DNA of 64,000 nucleotides from NCBI GenBank assembly GCA_029204225.1, contig CM055092.1, forward strand, positions 23,995,005 to 24,059,004, in the 5' to 3' direction. The notes beneath the pieces were generated by a model. That model was not told where the DNA came from, ran no database searches, and was given only the letters and a program-made list of their open reading frames with translations. This stretch comes from Diphasiastrum complanatum. Taxonomy: Eukaryota; Streptophyta; Lycopodiopsida; Lycopodiales; Lycopodiaceae. Position 1 is the first letter of the stretch; each line of letters opens with the position of its first letter. Position numbers and translations under genes: made by a program. Shown piece after piece: positions 1 to 10,129 of this stretch.

Positions 1-249
1 ATGAGAAATTGTGAATTTCAAAAACTTGAACTCAAACTAAGTGACTTGGAGGCAGAAGACGATGTGGATAGATTGATTGGCTTGGAAGCTGAAAGAGAGG
101 AACTTCAGGAGAGAGGGGACATTCCATGGGCAAGTGGTGCATCTGATCCCACTGACATTGCTTTGGGGGATTTGGATGATGATGATGACGATGATGAGCA
201 TGAGCCTACCGAGCATGTATTTATTGACAACGACGACATCATCGAGTAG
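1..249 (+). CDS. C-terminal fragment of an unidentified acidic protein
   Basis: An open frame enters from the left edge and stops at TAG 247-249 (82 codons seen). The first ~40 residues are a charged Leu/Glu/Lys-rich stretch that could form a helix or coiled coil. The tail is strongly acidic, with a run of seven Asp near residue 60 followed by Glu/His/Pro and more Asp. The ATG at position 1 may be an internal Met, because the gene probably begins outside the window. Acidic tails like this occur at the ends of some plant transposases, including hAT types, but no diagnostic motif is present here. I do not recognise the protein. About 110 bp downstream the DNA becomes AT-rich and non-coding. Confidence 0.35.
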   Translation: MRNCEFQKLELKLSDLEAEDDVDRLIGLEAEREELQERGDIPWASGASDPTDIALGDLDDDDDDDEHEPTEHVFIDNDDIIE

Positions 250-1089
250 AGCTTTGGTGCTACTGGCATACTATAGCATATTCATGCAACATCACCATCC
301 TTTTTGGTTTGTCGATTATTGCATTTTGCTACTTTTTGCTAGAGCCTAGTAGTGCTAAGTGGACAACGGACCTGTAATCCAAAATTTCATGTAATCTCCT
401 CTCCGATTATGAATACATTGAGGATTTGTGGTCCTAACTCCTTGAATTTGGTTAAATACGTTTTTGATCTACATTTGTATGGTCTTGTTCTGTGATTTTC
501 TATTGCTAAATGCTATCATTGTTATGAATCACTTAAAATGATTTAATTTAGCTAAGTTGCATCACAAAGAAACTATTTTTGTAGTATAATTGGCAATATT
601 CATTTTTTTTAGACATACCACTGCAAAAATCTTAAATTTTACACTTTAAAAGTGGGTAAAAATGTTTCAAACGTTTGGATGATTTTCCCAAACGTTTGAA
701 ACACGTTTGGTTGCAACCTTGGCTACTGGATAATGGTCATTGCATTCTTCATATAAAGCCCCATGCCATTTACTCTATCTATTTTGTGGGAGCGAAAGTG
801 AAGTTAAAGTAGTTTCGGCATACTAACATGACATTAATTTCGATGTCTATATAACCAGGTTTATGGTAATTAGTATTATACTCTTTCAATGTTTCAAATC
901 TACTTTACCATAATGCAATGGAGCCTTTGAAGTAGATTTCAAGAATGCATGGAAGATTGCCTATTGTCTTGGGGACTTGACAATGTGCAAGTAAATATTT
1001 GCAAGTTTTTAGGAGGAATACAAGACCTTTTTTTGAAATTGTATAGTAAGGACTATTAAAAGTAGCTCGGTGTGAGAAAAATCATAACA
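250..1089. other. Non-coding, AT-rich stretch
   Basis: No frame here has recognisable protein similarity. It would hold the 3' flank of the preceding partial gene. The only clear structure is the short hairpin at 665-701, listed separately. Confidence 0.6.
665..701. repeat. Short perfect hairpin
   Basis: Arms 665-678 (TTTCAAACGTTTGG) and 688-701 are exact reverse complements over 14 bp, separated by 9 bases. Each arm contains the palindrome CAAACGTTTG, and a third partial copy (ACGTTTGG) follows directly. It could be a remnant of a small inverted-repeat element or of a transcript end; nothing decides between these. Confidence 0.6.
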
Positions 1090-1800
1090 AAACCATGAAA
1101 TTGGAGGCTTTCACAAGTAGAAACAAAATAGCATCATTATTTCTTGCTAGTTGTATCCCACGTTGGTTCTCATTGAAGATGGTCATACTTTGCATTTGTG
1201 TCATACCACATTCAATGAATAATTGTTGTAGCCATATCGCTTCTTGGGTTGATGAACTCAAGGCTTTATATTTGGCTTGTGTGATAGAAAGTTATACAAT
1301 GTCTTGTTTTTAACTTGACCAAGAAAACAACTATTTCCAATGCTAAAAGTATTACATGTGGTTGATCTTCTATCATCAATGCTACTAGCCCAATCAACAT
1401 CAACATAACCCTACCTACAACCTAGGCAGGTCATAATGTCTCAAATAAACTAGACCAAAATCAGGTACTCCTTTCGTGTATCTCAAGATTCTTTTGGCAT
1501 CTTTCCAATAATCCATCATGAGTGTTGCCTTAGATTGACTAACCAAGCATACATCTAGCAAATGTCTAGTCGTGCAGTGGTAAATTATATGAGGCTTCCA
1601 GTCAGGTGACAAAACAAAGTGACATCAACTAGACTACTACCATCAATGTGTGATCACTTCTTACCAACCTCACTAGGTGTTTTTAATGGCTTACAATCAG
1701 AGATATGAAATTTTTTTAAAGTTTCACAAATATATTTGCTTTGAGAAATTCTGATATCAAGTGCATTTTTCCATACTTTTACTCCTAACTAGTAGTGCAT
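1090..1800 (-). pseudogene. Ty1/copia pol fragment (end of RT and RNase H)
   Basis: Read on the minus strand, about 1660-1750 gives the end of a copia reverse transcriptase (...ISQSKYICETLKKFHISDCKP). About 1415-1612 gives the RNase H entry with AKRILRYTKG and FGLVY. About 1120-1290 gives QEAIWLQQL, then FNENQRGIQLARN, where the family usually has a DNQ-GIQLA motif. Frames are broken between these blocks, and gag, protease and integrase are absent. It is a dead 5'-truncated scrap; no LTR is recognisable at either end. Confidence 0.8.
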
Positions 1801-2401
1801 AATGTGAGAAATTGAAAACGTCTAGTTTAGGATTTACCATGTTTAGTTTAATTGACAATTTTGGCCAATATGCATTTTAAATTTACAGATAAGCTTTACA
1901 ATGTTAATAAGACCTAAGAATAGTTGATTTACTATTTTTGACAACATAGGCACGTTGATAAAGTCGCATGTAGACCTACTGTAATTGGCTTATTCGTGTT
2001 CATTGAATCTAGTCACTTTAGATCTAGGGTTTGGAATAGATCTAAGACCTTCCATAAGTTGATAAGCTTGGCCAAGAGCATCCAAATAGGGCAAAGGTGT
2101 TATGGCCATATTCAGTTAAGGACATGGAATAGTCCTAATATGGTAGACCGGCCCTCCAGTGTTCGAGATTATTGGTCACGCCTAGATTTTATTCCACATC
2201 GAGGCCTATTGGTGACTAATGACCTTGAGAGGACCCAGACACTCTAATTGAGACATATGGAGTAGTGCATGTATGTGTGACTGGTATAGGCAGGAGGTAT
2301 GCATGAACGGTTCAATACCCAAGCCGGTATAACCTGAATTGCTTCCAACATGGGAAGCAAAGGATGGCAAAGCACTTGCCATTGTATCCCTAAATCTAAA
2401 G
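1801..2401. other. No recognisable gene
   Basis: Short open frames occur on both strands but overlap each other and show no family motifs. The stretch lies between two copia scraps and is probably further decayed repeat DNA. Confidence 0.5.
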
Positions 2402-3159
2402 GACACTCAGATTGCTCACGTGTCAAACAGCACCACCTCCAAAGAAGTGTGAGATATCCTTACAAGCATCTACGATACCTCAGATGTGTCCACTTGTCTC
2501 TTCTTGAGGAAGAAGACGTTGACACTCAGAATGAGTGAAGGCACCTCAGTATGCGACCATCTGAACGAGTTCAGACGTTGCTAAACCAACTGGCTGCAAT
2601 AGGATCACCTATATTAGAAGAAGACTCTATCATGTCTCTTCTTGCCAGTCTTCCATCCTCCTATGACAGTTTAGTCTTGCTTTTTAGCAACACTCCTGCG
2701 TTGTCTCTACAAAAATTGACAACAAGTCTGTTGCCGGAAGAAGTAAGGAGGAAAAGCTTGTCCCCGTCAACAAGTACCAAATCCATGGCACTCTACTCAA
2801 CCAAGCAGCAATCCAAGAAGAAGAAAGGCTTCAAGGACAAGAAGACAAAGGCAGAACAGCCAGCAGCTTCGCAACCACAACAACAACAGCACAGTCAATT
2901 AACCCAACCAAATCTAGATCGAACGGATCTAGCCCCCAAGCTATGGATCAATTATAAAGAGGAGTATGGCATCACACCAGCACCATCATGCCACCGGCCA
3001 TGCTATCAAGCATCCACTAATGAGAGCCCAATAGGTATACTTATACCCTCCAAGGCCCATGCACCACTAGTAGTGCACTGTGACACCTCACTGGACACCT
3101 CTGCAGCCAATCTGGGCCATGTCATCCAGGTCTCCAATGACTCACTGATAGACCCATAA
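2402..3159 (+). pseudogene. Ty1/copia gag fragment, copy 1
   Basis: The copia gag (UBN2-type) core is readable across two frames. About 2402-2574 gives the block with TTSKEVWDILTSIY and LFLRKKTLTLRMS; after a one-base loss relative to copy 2 it continues from 2575 with LLNQLAAIGSP, SLLASLPSSYDSL and LQKLTTSLLPEE. The frame then runs into a Lys/Gln-rich linker (KKKKGFKDKK, QPQQQQ) of the kind that precedes a zinc knuckle, but no CCHC box follows. Stops at 3157-3159. It lacks LTRs and pol. The same gag segment recurs about 910 bp downstream. Confidence 0.8.
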
Positions 3160-3278
3160 AAATCCACCATCAAGTGTTTTAGGCCTACAACCATTAATTA
3201 TGACCATGTACACATAAGGGCCCCAAATCCCTTATAGTCACAATTAACTTACGGGTTGTCGGTCTACCGGTCCCTAGC

Positions 3279-3755
3279 ATGGATATGCTACCTGAGACCA
3301 GTCATGGGCATGACACTCAGATTTCTCATGTGTCAAACAGGACCACCTCCAAAGAAGCGTGGGATATCCTTACAAGCATCTACAAGACCTCAGATGTGTC
3401 CACTCGTCTCTTCTTGAGGAAGAAGATGCTGACACTCAGAATGAGCAAAGGCACCTCAGTAAGCGACCATTTGAATGAGTTCAAACAGTTGCTAAACCAA
3501 CTGGCTGCAATAGGATCACCTATATCAGAAGAAGGCTCTACCATGTCTCTTCTTGCCAGTCTTCCATCCTCCTATGACAATTTAGTGTTATTTCTTAGCA
3601 ACACTCCTACGCTGTCTCTACAAAAATTGACAACAAGTCTATTGCAGGAAGAAGTAAGGAGAAAAAGATTGTCCACGTTAACGAGTAAGAATCTTGTTGT
3701 TTTATTGAGCTTTAATCAATCTTTTTCTAAGTGTCTCTTGAAGATGCCTATCTGA
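3279..3755 (+). pseudogene. Ty1/copia gag fragment, copy 2
   Basis: A 158-codon open frame carries the same gag core as the upstream copy, here in one frame: TTSKEAWDILTSIYKTSD, LFLRKKMLTLRMSKG, LNQLAAIGSPISEE and SLLASLPSSYDNL. Nucleotide similarity to copy 1 runs from about 3312 to 3695 with an offset of 910-911 bp, and copy 1 lacks one base present here. The C-terminal ~25 residues diverge from gag. There is no zinc knuckle, protease or pol. It is either a local duplication or two insertions of the same family. Confidence 0.8.
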
Positions 3756-4204
3756 CAAAGGTCGCCCTGCTACACATCACCTACAGAACCAGTCGATGTG
3801 TAAATTGGTGTGATATTGACTACAAACTATCCGATTTTCCATCAAAAAAAATGTGTTTCTCTTGAAAGGGTAGAGAAACTTGCAAATTTTTTTGATTTTC
3901 CAAACCTGTTGTTAGGCCAATATGGGCTAGCAATTGAAATTTGAAAAGTTCAAATGTTGAAAATAATGTTTAGCAATTTTTGGCCAAATGTTCATGAAGG
4001 TTGAGTGTGTCGAAGATGCTGCCAAAGAGTTTATAATCAATTCTAGAATTGTTGAGGATGGAAGCTTATGTACAAATGTTAGTGGCATTAGCATGAATAT
4101 CACAGAAGGAGGGTATTGTACTGCTTTGGAGCTTTGATTTTTGTTGATCTAGAGGTTCCTCCCATTACTATGTCAGAAGTTTTTCTGCCACAAGCACTAA
4201 GTAA
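3756..4204. other. No recognised gene; one 49-codon frame
   Basis: A short open frame at about 3988-4137 on the plus strand (start MFMKVECVEDAAKEF) looks protein-like in composition but matches nothing I recognise. The rest is AT-rich. It forms the left flank of the LTR element that starts at 4205. Confidence 0.35.
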
Positions 4205-5036
4205 TGTGGAAAAAGTACAAAAAGGACCAAGAGTGGATCCTAATCTGATCCTCAAGAGGGATTGGTTGTCAGATTACTTGATCTATCAATCTACTTCAGA
4301 TTAAGATCAATCTAGATCAATTCTAGACACAAAATCCTAACAAGAACAATCATTTATTGAAGGTAAGTGTACTTTATGGTTTCACACGTGTGAAACACTG
4401 TCCAAGTACGGACTCCAACCTAAAAATCAAGTACACATTGATAGAGTCTCAAAACAATCAAAACAAATGTAGACAAATGGAGAGAATCACTCAAAATTGC
4501 TTCCAAAACCAAGATTGGTGTCTCACCTTGATTATGGCCAAATGTGGCTCTATATATACAATAAGTGGGAGCTCATGGTACTGATCATCCCTATGATCCC
4601 ACATGTCTGAAGGTGCTTTGTCATATGGTGATTCATCATGCAAAACTGACACTTGGACAAAACCTTCTATTTTGAGCACATTTGGTCCATTTTCCTTCTA
4701 TATGGAGATGTACTTGGAAATCTTCTAAAAGTCAAAATTCGCCTACTTCAGCTTATTCCACACATGTTAGCTGTCCTCTACACATGGGATATGACACCTA
4801 ACCAAAGGATGTGGCTCATGCAATCAATAGATTGATGCCATGTGTCATATGTCTAGAAAACTAGTTTTTGGCCTTTTTAGCCACTAGAACTTGAATTAAA
4901 TCATATTTACAACCTATATGATTATGGTACATGACAAGTACACTATTTTCACACGTGGGAACAGGCTCCACACATGTGTGTTTATCTATATACAAGATTT
5001 TTGGCCTCTACCAAGCTTATTTTTGCATTTCTCACA
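4205..5036 (-). repeat. 3' LTR of the pol-less element
   Basis: 832 bp, TGTGG...CTCACA. It contains the perfect 16-bp palindrome TTTCACACGTGTGAAA near 4380, built around a CACGTG core, and other CACGTG/CACATG-type motifs near 4950-4980. Confidence 0.9.
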
Positions 5037-5053
5037 CTCCTCCTCAAAAATCT
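5037..5053 (-). other. Polypurine tract (plus-strand primer) of the pol-less element
   Basis: On the minus strand the bases next to the 3' LTR read TTTTTGAGGAGGAG, a purine run in the position expected for second-strand priming. Confidence 0.65.
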
Positions 5054-5130
5054 AGCTTGGTAAATCTAGCTTGATGGAAAACGTGATGATCTTGAACTTG
5101 ACTCCATGGGCTGAATTGGTCTTTGCTGGT

Positions 5131-5457
5131 TTAAAAGGTGTAAAGATCAGCCAATGAGCTTGATGTTGATCTGAAATCACCATATCCATGATAGTGCTTC
5201 TTTGATGTTGAATCTTTGATGAGCTTGAGAGTTTTGCACCATCCTAGCACCTCCAAAATTGATTCCTTCCAAATTTCATGTAGATGCTTGACTTTGAGGC
5301 TTGCTCCTTCTTCATGTGCATGCTCCTTCATGAGAAAATAAATATTTCTTCTTGATTTATTAGGATCACAAAGATCACATGAGATATGCTCCTCTTTCCC
5401 TTGAAATGTGAGCCACATGGAATCAACCATATTTCTTGAGTTTCTATTTGGAATCAC
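5131..5457 (-). CDS. Short unidentified frame inside the pol-less element
   Basis: 108 codons, lying just downstream of the 384-codon Cys-rich frame and touching it at 5454-5457. It contains one CDLCDPNK box, reminiscent of the Cys pairs in its neighbour. It may be the out-of-frame end of the same ancestral protein. No known domain is recognised. Confidence 0.3.
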   Translation of the reverse strand: MIPNRNSRNMVDSMWLTFQGKEEHISCDLCDPNKSRRNIYFLMKEHAHEEGASLKVKHLHEIWKESILEVLGWCKTLKLIKDSTSKKHYHGYGDFRSTSSSLADLYTF

Positions 5458-6608
5458 AACGATCTCTCCTCCTCAATCCTTGGCACACTTGAACCTTGAG
5501 ATGATTCTTTAAGATCCTCTTCATGGTGCTCCTTGTTGATGGAAATCCGAGACCACCATGTCTCATAATGATCACAAAAACTATGACCACACAATATGCA
5601 CTTCGTATGATTATCAAAATTACTTATGCTAGAAACATAAGTCCAAAAATCACCACAACTTGGCATGATTTTTCTATTATTGAAATCAAAAGGCATTTCC
5701 ATCTCAATAAGGCTAACTACTTGCTTATGGATATAAGTGTCCACTTTGGATGCTTCACTTATTCTCATAAGAAGTTTACAACTTGCTTTTAAGATTGAAA
5801 ACAAATTTTCATCTTTATGAATGAACACATCATTCATGATCTTATTGAAACCAAAAGATCCTACATTATGAAGATATTTCCATTTCCTTGACTTCATAAC
5901 TAATGTAAGCTTACAAGGAAAACATATTTTGCTATCTTTTAAGACATCACACTCAACTAGTATTGCCTTAATCCACCTTTGAGATACAAAAATCTCTTCA
6001 AAGCAAAATGGTTCTTCATAAGTTGACATGAGAGCATAAATGAAACTATTTTCATTTTGTGATTGCTCCTTATTCTTGATCGATTTCTCTTGGATAATAA
6101 CAATAAGTTTGAACTTGTCCAAAGTTACGAGCAAAATACTTTCCAAGGACATAAAATAAATCCAAGTTACTTTCATGAAAGTGACATCTATCTTTGCATC
6201 TTGAACCAAACAATGCACTTCCAAATGAGAAATTTCAAAAGATTTGACATGTGTTGTGATGGACTCTTGAAGACAAATCTTGCAAGTCCTTGTGAGACTC
6301 CAAGCCTCATTCACCTTTCCACAAAGGAAACACCTTTCCTTGGACTTGTCCTTCTTGTATTTGCATTTCGAACTTGAAGCTCCATCCTTCACGTCGGCCC
6401 CCTTGCTTTGGTTCTCCTTGGATGGATTGGTCTTCTTTTTGTAGCATCTTGAGAAAATATATCCTCCCTTGCCACAAAGGTTGCACTTAGGATCCTTTCT
6501 TTCCTTCAATAGAATGCCACCTATTGATGCCATGTGAATAAAAACCTGTGATATGATTCTACAAATGTAATTTGTGACTTTAAAGAGACTAGATTTGAAC
6601 ATCTTCAA
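5454..6608 (-). CDS. Cys-rich protein of unknown function in the pol-less element
   Basis: The longest frame in the element, 384 codons, minus strand. From residue ~42 there is a zinc-knuckle-like box (CNLCGKGGYIFSRC). A Lys/Ser-rich linker follows, then a second box with CFLCGK and CKIC near residues 93-112, and a third CILCGHSFC near residue 338. The middle is rich in Lys, Ile, Phe and Ser without retroviral protease (DSG), integrase (HHCC, DDE) or RT (YxDD) motifs. The first box resembles a gag zinc knuckle, so this could be a diverged gag tail, but the gag capsid core is not visible upstream. The long open frame in an old element suggests some past constraint or simply luck. The start Met at 6608 is the first in frame; the true start is uncertain. 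Confidence 0.45.
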   Translation of the reverse strand: MKMFKSSLFKVTNYICRIISQVFIHMASIGGILLKERKDPKCNLCGKGGYIFSRCYKKKTNPSKENQSKGADVKDGASSSKCKYKKDKSKERCFLCGKVNEAWSLTRTCKICLQESITTHVKSFEISHLEVHCLVQDAKIDVTFMKVTWIYFMSLESILLVTLDKFKLIVIIQEKSIKNKEQSQNENSFIYALMSTYEEPFCFEEIFVSQRWIKAILVECDVLKDSKICFPCKLTLVMKSRKWKYLHNVGSFGFNKIMNDVFIHKDENLFSILKASCKLLMRISEASKVDTYIHKQVVSLIEMEMPFDFNNRKIMPSCGDFWTYVSSISNFDNHTKCILCGHSFCDHYETWWSRISINKEHHEEDLKESSQGSSVPRIEEERSL

Positions 6609-8192
6609 TAATCTAGAATGATCTACAAAAGATCTAGCACAAACCTAAGAATCAATCTTCAAACTAATGACTAGTCACTTGGAAACTTTGCTTTGATCAC
6701 TAAGACAAAAGCACACAATATTTGAATCAAATCACAAAAGAAATCAGATTCAATCTCCTATTGGACTCATCAAATACCAATGACTCTCTTTTTTTGAAAG
6801 TTGAAATGGATATGAAAAGATTTGACACCTAGATTTTCCTTTTCACTTGACTAGTTCTCTCAACACTTGAGATTCTTGAACAAAAGATGGGTTTTGTTTC
6901 AAACACATGAAAATCAAACTTAATCACTTCTTTTGGACTCACTCTTGACCCAAATAATCTCACTCTTGATATTTAGAATGAATTTGATTTGATTTGAAAA
7001 CAAACTATACCACCAATTTTTCACAAAGCTTAAAAAATTAGACAACTAGAGATTCACAAAGATCTCAACCATGCATGAATACTCAAATATGAACTCCTCC
7101 TCATTCTAGACATCCAATGGGATATCAAATTGACCCTCACACTCTCACAAAGAAAGTTGAATAGAACTAATTTGAGCTTCATACATGCTATGTCAATTTT
7201 TGCTCAATAAATTGATTCAATCACCCCTATTGGATTCTACCAATTACTCTACCTTTAGAGACTTGGAATGAAATTCAAAATCAAAATTTGTGATTTTTCT
7301 CACTAAGATATTGTGCTTCAAAGAGCTAATGCCACTTAGAAAGATTTGATCACATAGGATAAGACAAATTCTTCACCAATAACAACACATAATGAGCTTC
7401 TAGATCTTGCCCTCTACAAAGGAAAGAGCTCTTAGAAAATTGGATCTCTCTCTACACATTTGTCATAGACACCTTAATGACTCTTTTCAAACCTTCAAAT
7501 CACTCAAACAAATTGAGTAGGGTATAACAATGTGACTTGGATCTCAATCTCTTTTCTAGAACTCTCAATTTAAGCCAATCTATGTCAAATTCTACAAAAG
7601 ATTTGCATAGATGCTCTATATGCACTAGAAACTCTCAAAGGTTTCACTTGGAGGACAGATCCAAGGATGTTTTCTAGCAAATTGATGCTTCTAAACTTGA
7701 CCCTATCACTCTTGAACAAATCTAGAGTGATGGTACAATGGATTTCAACCTCTCACCTTGCATATCACTCCTTAATCTATGATTTTTAGCAAAATCTCTC
7801 TCAACTACAACATGCACTCAAAAAATCAGAGATGATCAATCAATGCACCTATTTCAAGCTTTAAATTTAATTTCTTGGCTGATCTAATCTAAGAACTAAT
7901 CAAGGGATTAGATTCTCTAGAAAATGCTTGATTTTGCACCAAAAATCTCTCAAATTGGGTGTCTGAGTCAAATTGTACAAATTTTTGAATTTTCTCAGCC
8001 AAAATCGGAGCTGTATGGCCTCACACGTGTGAAAAGGGTTCCTACAGCCCACAACAAGTTCTGATCCAAAAATTTTGAGAATATCTATCAAATTCAACTC
8101 GCTACCCAAAATTTCACAGTTTTCAAAGAACTACTAATTTTGGCTTTGATTTGGATTAACCCTATCAATTTCAACAAAACCTCTTGTACTGG
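6609..8192 (-). other. Non-coding leader of the pol-less element
   Basis: About 1.6 kb between the primer site and the Cys-rich frame. It is AT-rich, with no frame longer than about 70 codons and no domain. Another CACACGTGTGAAA motif occurs near 8022. Long untranslated interiors are typical of LARD-type elements. Confidence 0.6.
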
Positions 8193-8204
8193 GCTCTGAT
8201 ACCA
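8193..8204 (-). other. tRNA-iMet primer binding site
   Basis: The minus strand reads TGGTATCAGAGC directly against the 5' LTR with no spacer. This is the usual first-strand primer site of plant LTR elements and fixes the element's orientation. Confidence 0.9.
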
Positions 8205-9035
8205 TGTGAAAAAAGTACAACAAGGACCAAGAGTGGATCCTAATCTGATCCTCAAGAGGGATTGGTTGTCAGATTACTTGATCTATCAATCTACTTCAGA
8301 TTAAGATCAATCTAGATCAATTCTAAACACAAAATCCTAACAAGAACAATCATTTATTGAAGGTAAGTGTACTTTATGGTTTCACACGTGTGAAACACTG
8401 TCTGAGTACGGACTCCAACCTGAAAATCAAGTACACATTGATAGAACCTCAAAACAATCAAAACAAATGTAGACAAATGGAGAGAATCACTCAAAATTGC
8501 TTCGAAAACCAAGATTGATGTCTCACCTTGATTATGGCCAAATGTGGCTCTATATATACAATAAGTGGGAGCTTGTGGTACTGATCATCCCTATGATCCC
8601 ACATGTGTGAAGGTGCTTTGTCATATGATGATTCATCATGCAAAACTGACACTTGGACAAAACCTTCTATTTTGAGCACATTTGGTCCATTTTCCTTCTA
8701 TATGGAGATCTACTTGGAAATCTTCTAGAAGTCAAAATTCGCCTACTTCAGCTTATTCCACACATGTGAGCTGTCCTCTACACATGGGATATGACACCTA
8801 ACCAAAGGATGTGGCTCATGCAATCAGTAGATTGATGCCATGTGTCATATGTCTAGAAAACTAATTTTTGGCTTTTTTAGCCACTAGAACTTGAATTAAA
8901 TCATATGTACAACCTATATGATTATGGTACATGACAAGTACACTATTTCACACGTGGAAACAGGCTCCACACATGTGTGTTTATCTATATACAAGATTTT
9001 TGGCCTCTACCAAGCTTATTTTTGCATTTTTCACA
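8205..9035 (-). repeat. 5' LTR of the pol-less element
   Basis: 831 bp, TGTGA...TTCACA, near-identical partner of 4205-5036. It carries the same 16-bp CACGTG-centred palindrome (near 8380). Confidence 0.9.
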
Positions 9036-9039
9036 AGGA

Positions 9040-10125
9040 TCAGGGGTACTAACTGAACTTGTTCAAGTGTTCTGCCTTGGGTTTATTATGCAGATGGATG
9101 AACCAGATCATTTTTGGAAAGCTTACTAAGCATAATATGTCAATAAGATCTTTTGCTTTGATCCAGGCCATGTTACACGGTATCACCATGAAAATACAAT
9201 GTGCACTTATGGATTTCCTATCCATTTGATTTCCAAAAAAGTCCAAATCTGAAAATCCAAATAAGTTAGGTGATGATCCCTCATACAATATGCCAAACTC
9301 TTGAGTTCCCTTGATGTATCTCAAAACTCTTTTCGCTTCCATTGCTCTTCACTAGGATCTTGCATAAATTGGCTTAATCTACCAACACAATAGCTTAGAT
9401 CTCGTCTTGTGATGGTTAGATAGATAAGTGAACCAACTAGTGAAGGATCTTTCATTACCTCTTATAGTTAGCTTTACATTTGGCTCCATAGGTGTATCAC
9501 AAGGCTTTGCACCTACCATATGAAATGTCTTTAGAATAGAATTAGCATACTTCTCTTGACAAATGAAAGTAGATTGAGAAGATCTAATCATTCCATTCCT
9601 AAAATTTAATGCAAATGACCAAGATCATGCAACTCCGAAACTCCTTCTTGAGAGCACTTTTGATATCATCAACATCTTCATTTTCTCTGCCACTCAAGAT
9701 GATATCATCCACATAGATTAGCAAGATGATAATATCATTTCTAGCAAACCTATGATAAAGTGAATGATCATACTCACTCATAACAAACCTTTGAGAGAGT
9801 AAAAAAGTGTTAAGCTTGGCATACCAACTCCTTGGTGCTTGCTTAGGACCATACAAACTCTTTTGTACAAGACACACATGATTTGGCTTTGTAGATGAAA
9901 TGTAGGTCTTGGGTTGCTCCATGTACACTTCCTCCTCAAGATCACCATTCAAAAAACCATTTGTAATGTCCAATTGTCATAGATCCCAGCCATAAAGAGT
10001 AGCAAGAGAGATGATGACCTGAATGCTTACCATATTTGCCAGGTCTCATCATAGTCAATACCATGTTCTTGTGCATATTCCTTGGCCACCGACCTTGTCT
10101 TATGCTTATTGATGGCAAATCCAAA
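9040..10125 (-). pseudogene. Ty1/copia RT and RNase H fragment (remnant H)
   Basis: Minus-strand pieces in order are: about 10000-10125 with INKHKTRSVAKEYAQEHG and IDYDET (RT start); 9599-9973 with FLNGDLEEEVYMEQP, KSLYGPKQAPRSWY and the intact catalytic box IYVDDIILSG; 9379-9591 with FICQEKYANSILKTFHM and CDTPMEP; and 9049-9342 with KRVLRYIKGTQEFGILY (RNase H entry), which then degrades. At least three frame breaks separate them. Gag, protease and integrase are missing. On the right it joins the RT of a different copia remnant near 10130; on the left it touches the LTR at 9035. Confidence 0.85.
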
Positions 10126-10129
10126 AGTC

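Larger units (their letters stand above)
4205..9035 (-). mobile_element. LTR retrotransposon without pol (LARD-like), minus strand
   Basis: Two direct repeats (4205-5036 and 8205-9035) start TGTG and end CACA. The 12 bases just left of the right repeat are the reverse complement of TGGTATCAGAGC, the initiator-Met tRNA primer site. The left repeat is bordered internally by a purine tract on the minus strand. This sets the direction: 5' LTR on the right, element transcribed leftward. By eye the LTRs differ at about 25 of ~830 positions, so the insertion is not recent. The ~3.15-kb interior holds no reverse transcriptase or integrase on either strand, only a Cys-rich frame next to the 3' LTR. 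I see no matching 5-bp target duplication (AGTAA left, AGGAT right), so one edge may have been rearranged. Confidence 0.85.

Noticed and set aside
1996-2426. Overlapping short frames on both strands
   Set aside because: Mutually overlapping, no domain, typical chance frames.
4205-9035. Pararetrovirus or endogenous virus
   Set aside because: LTR pair, primer site and purine tract fit an LTR retrotransposon; no viral coat, movement or RT motifs.
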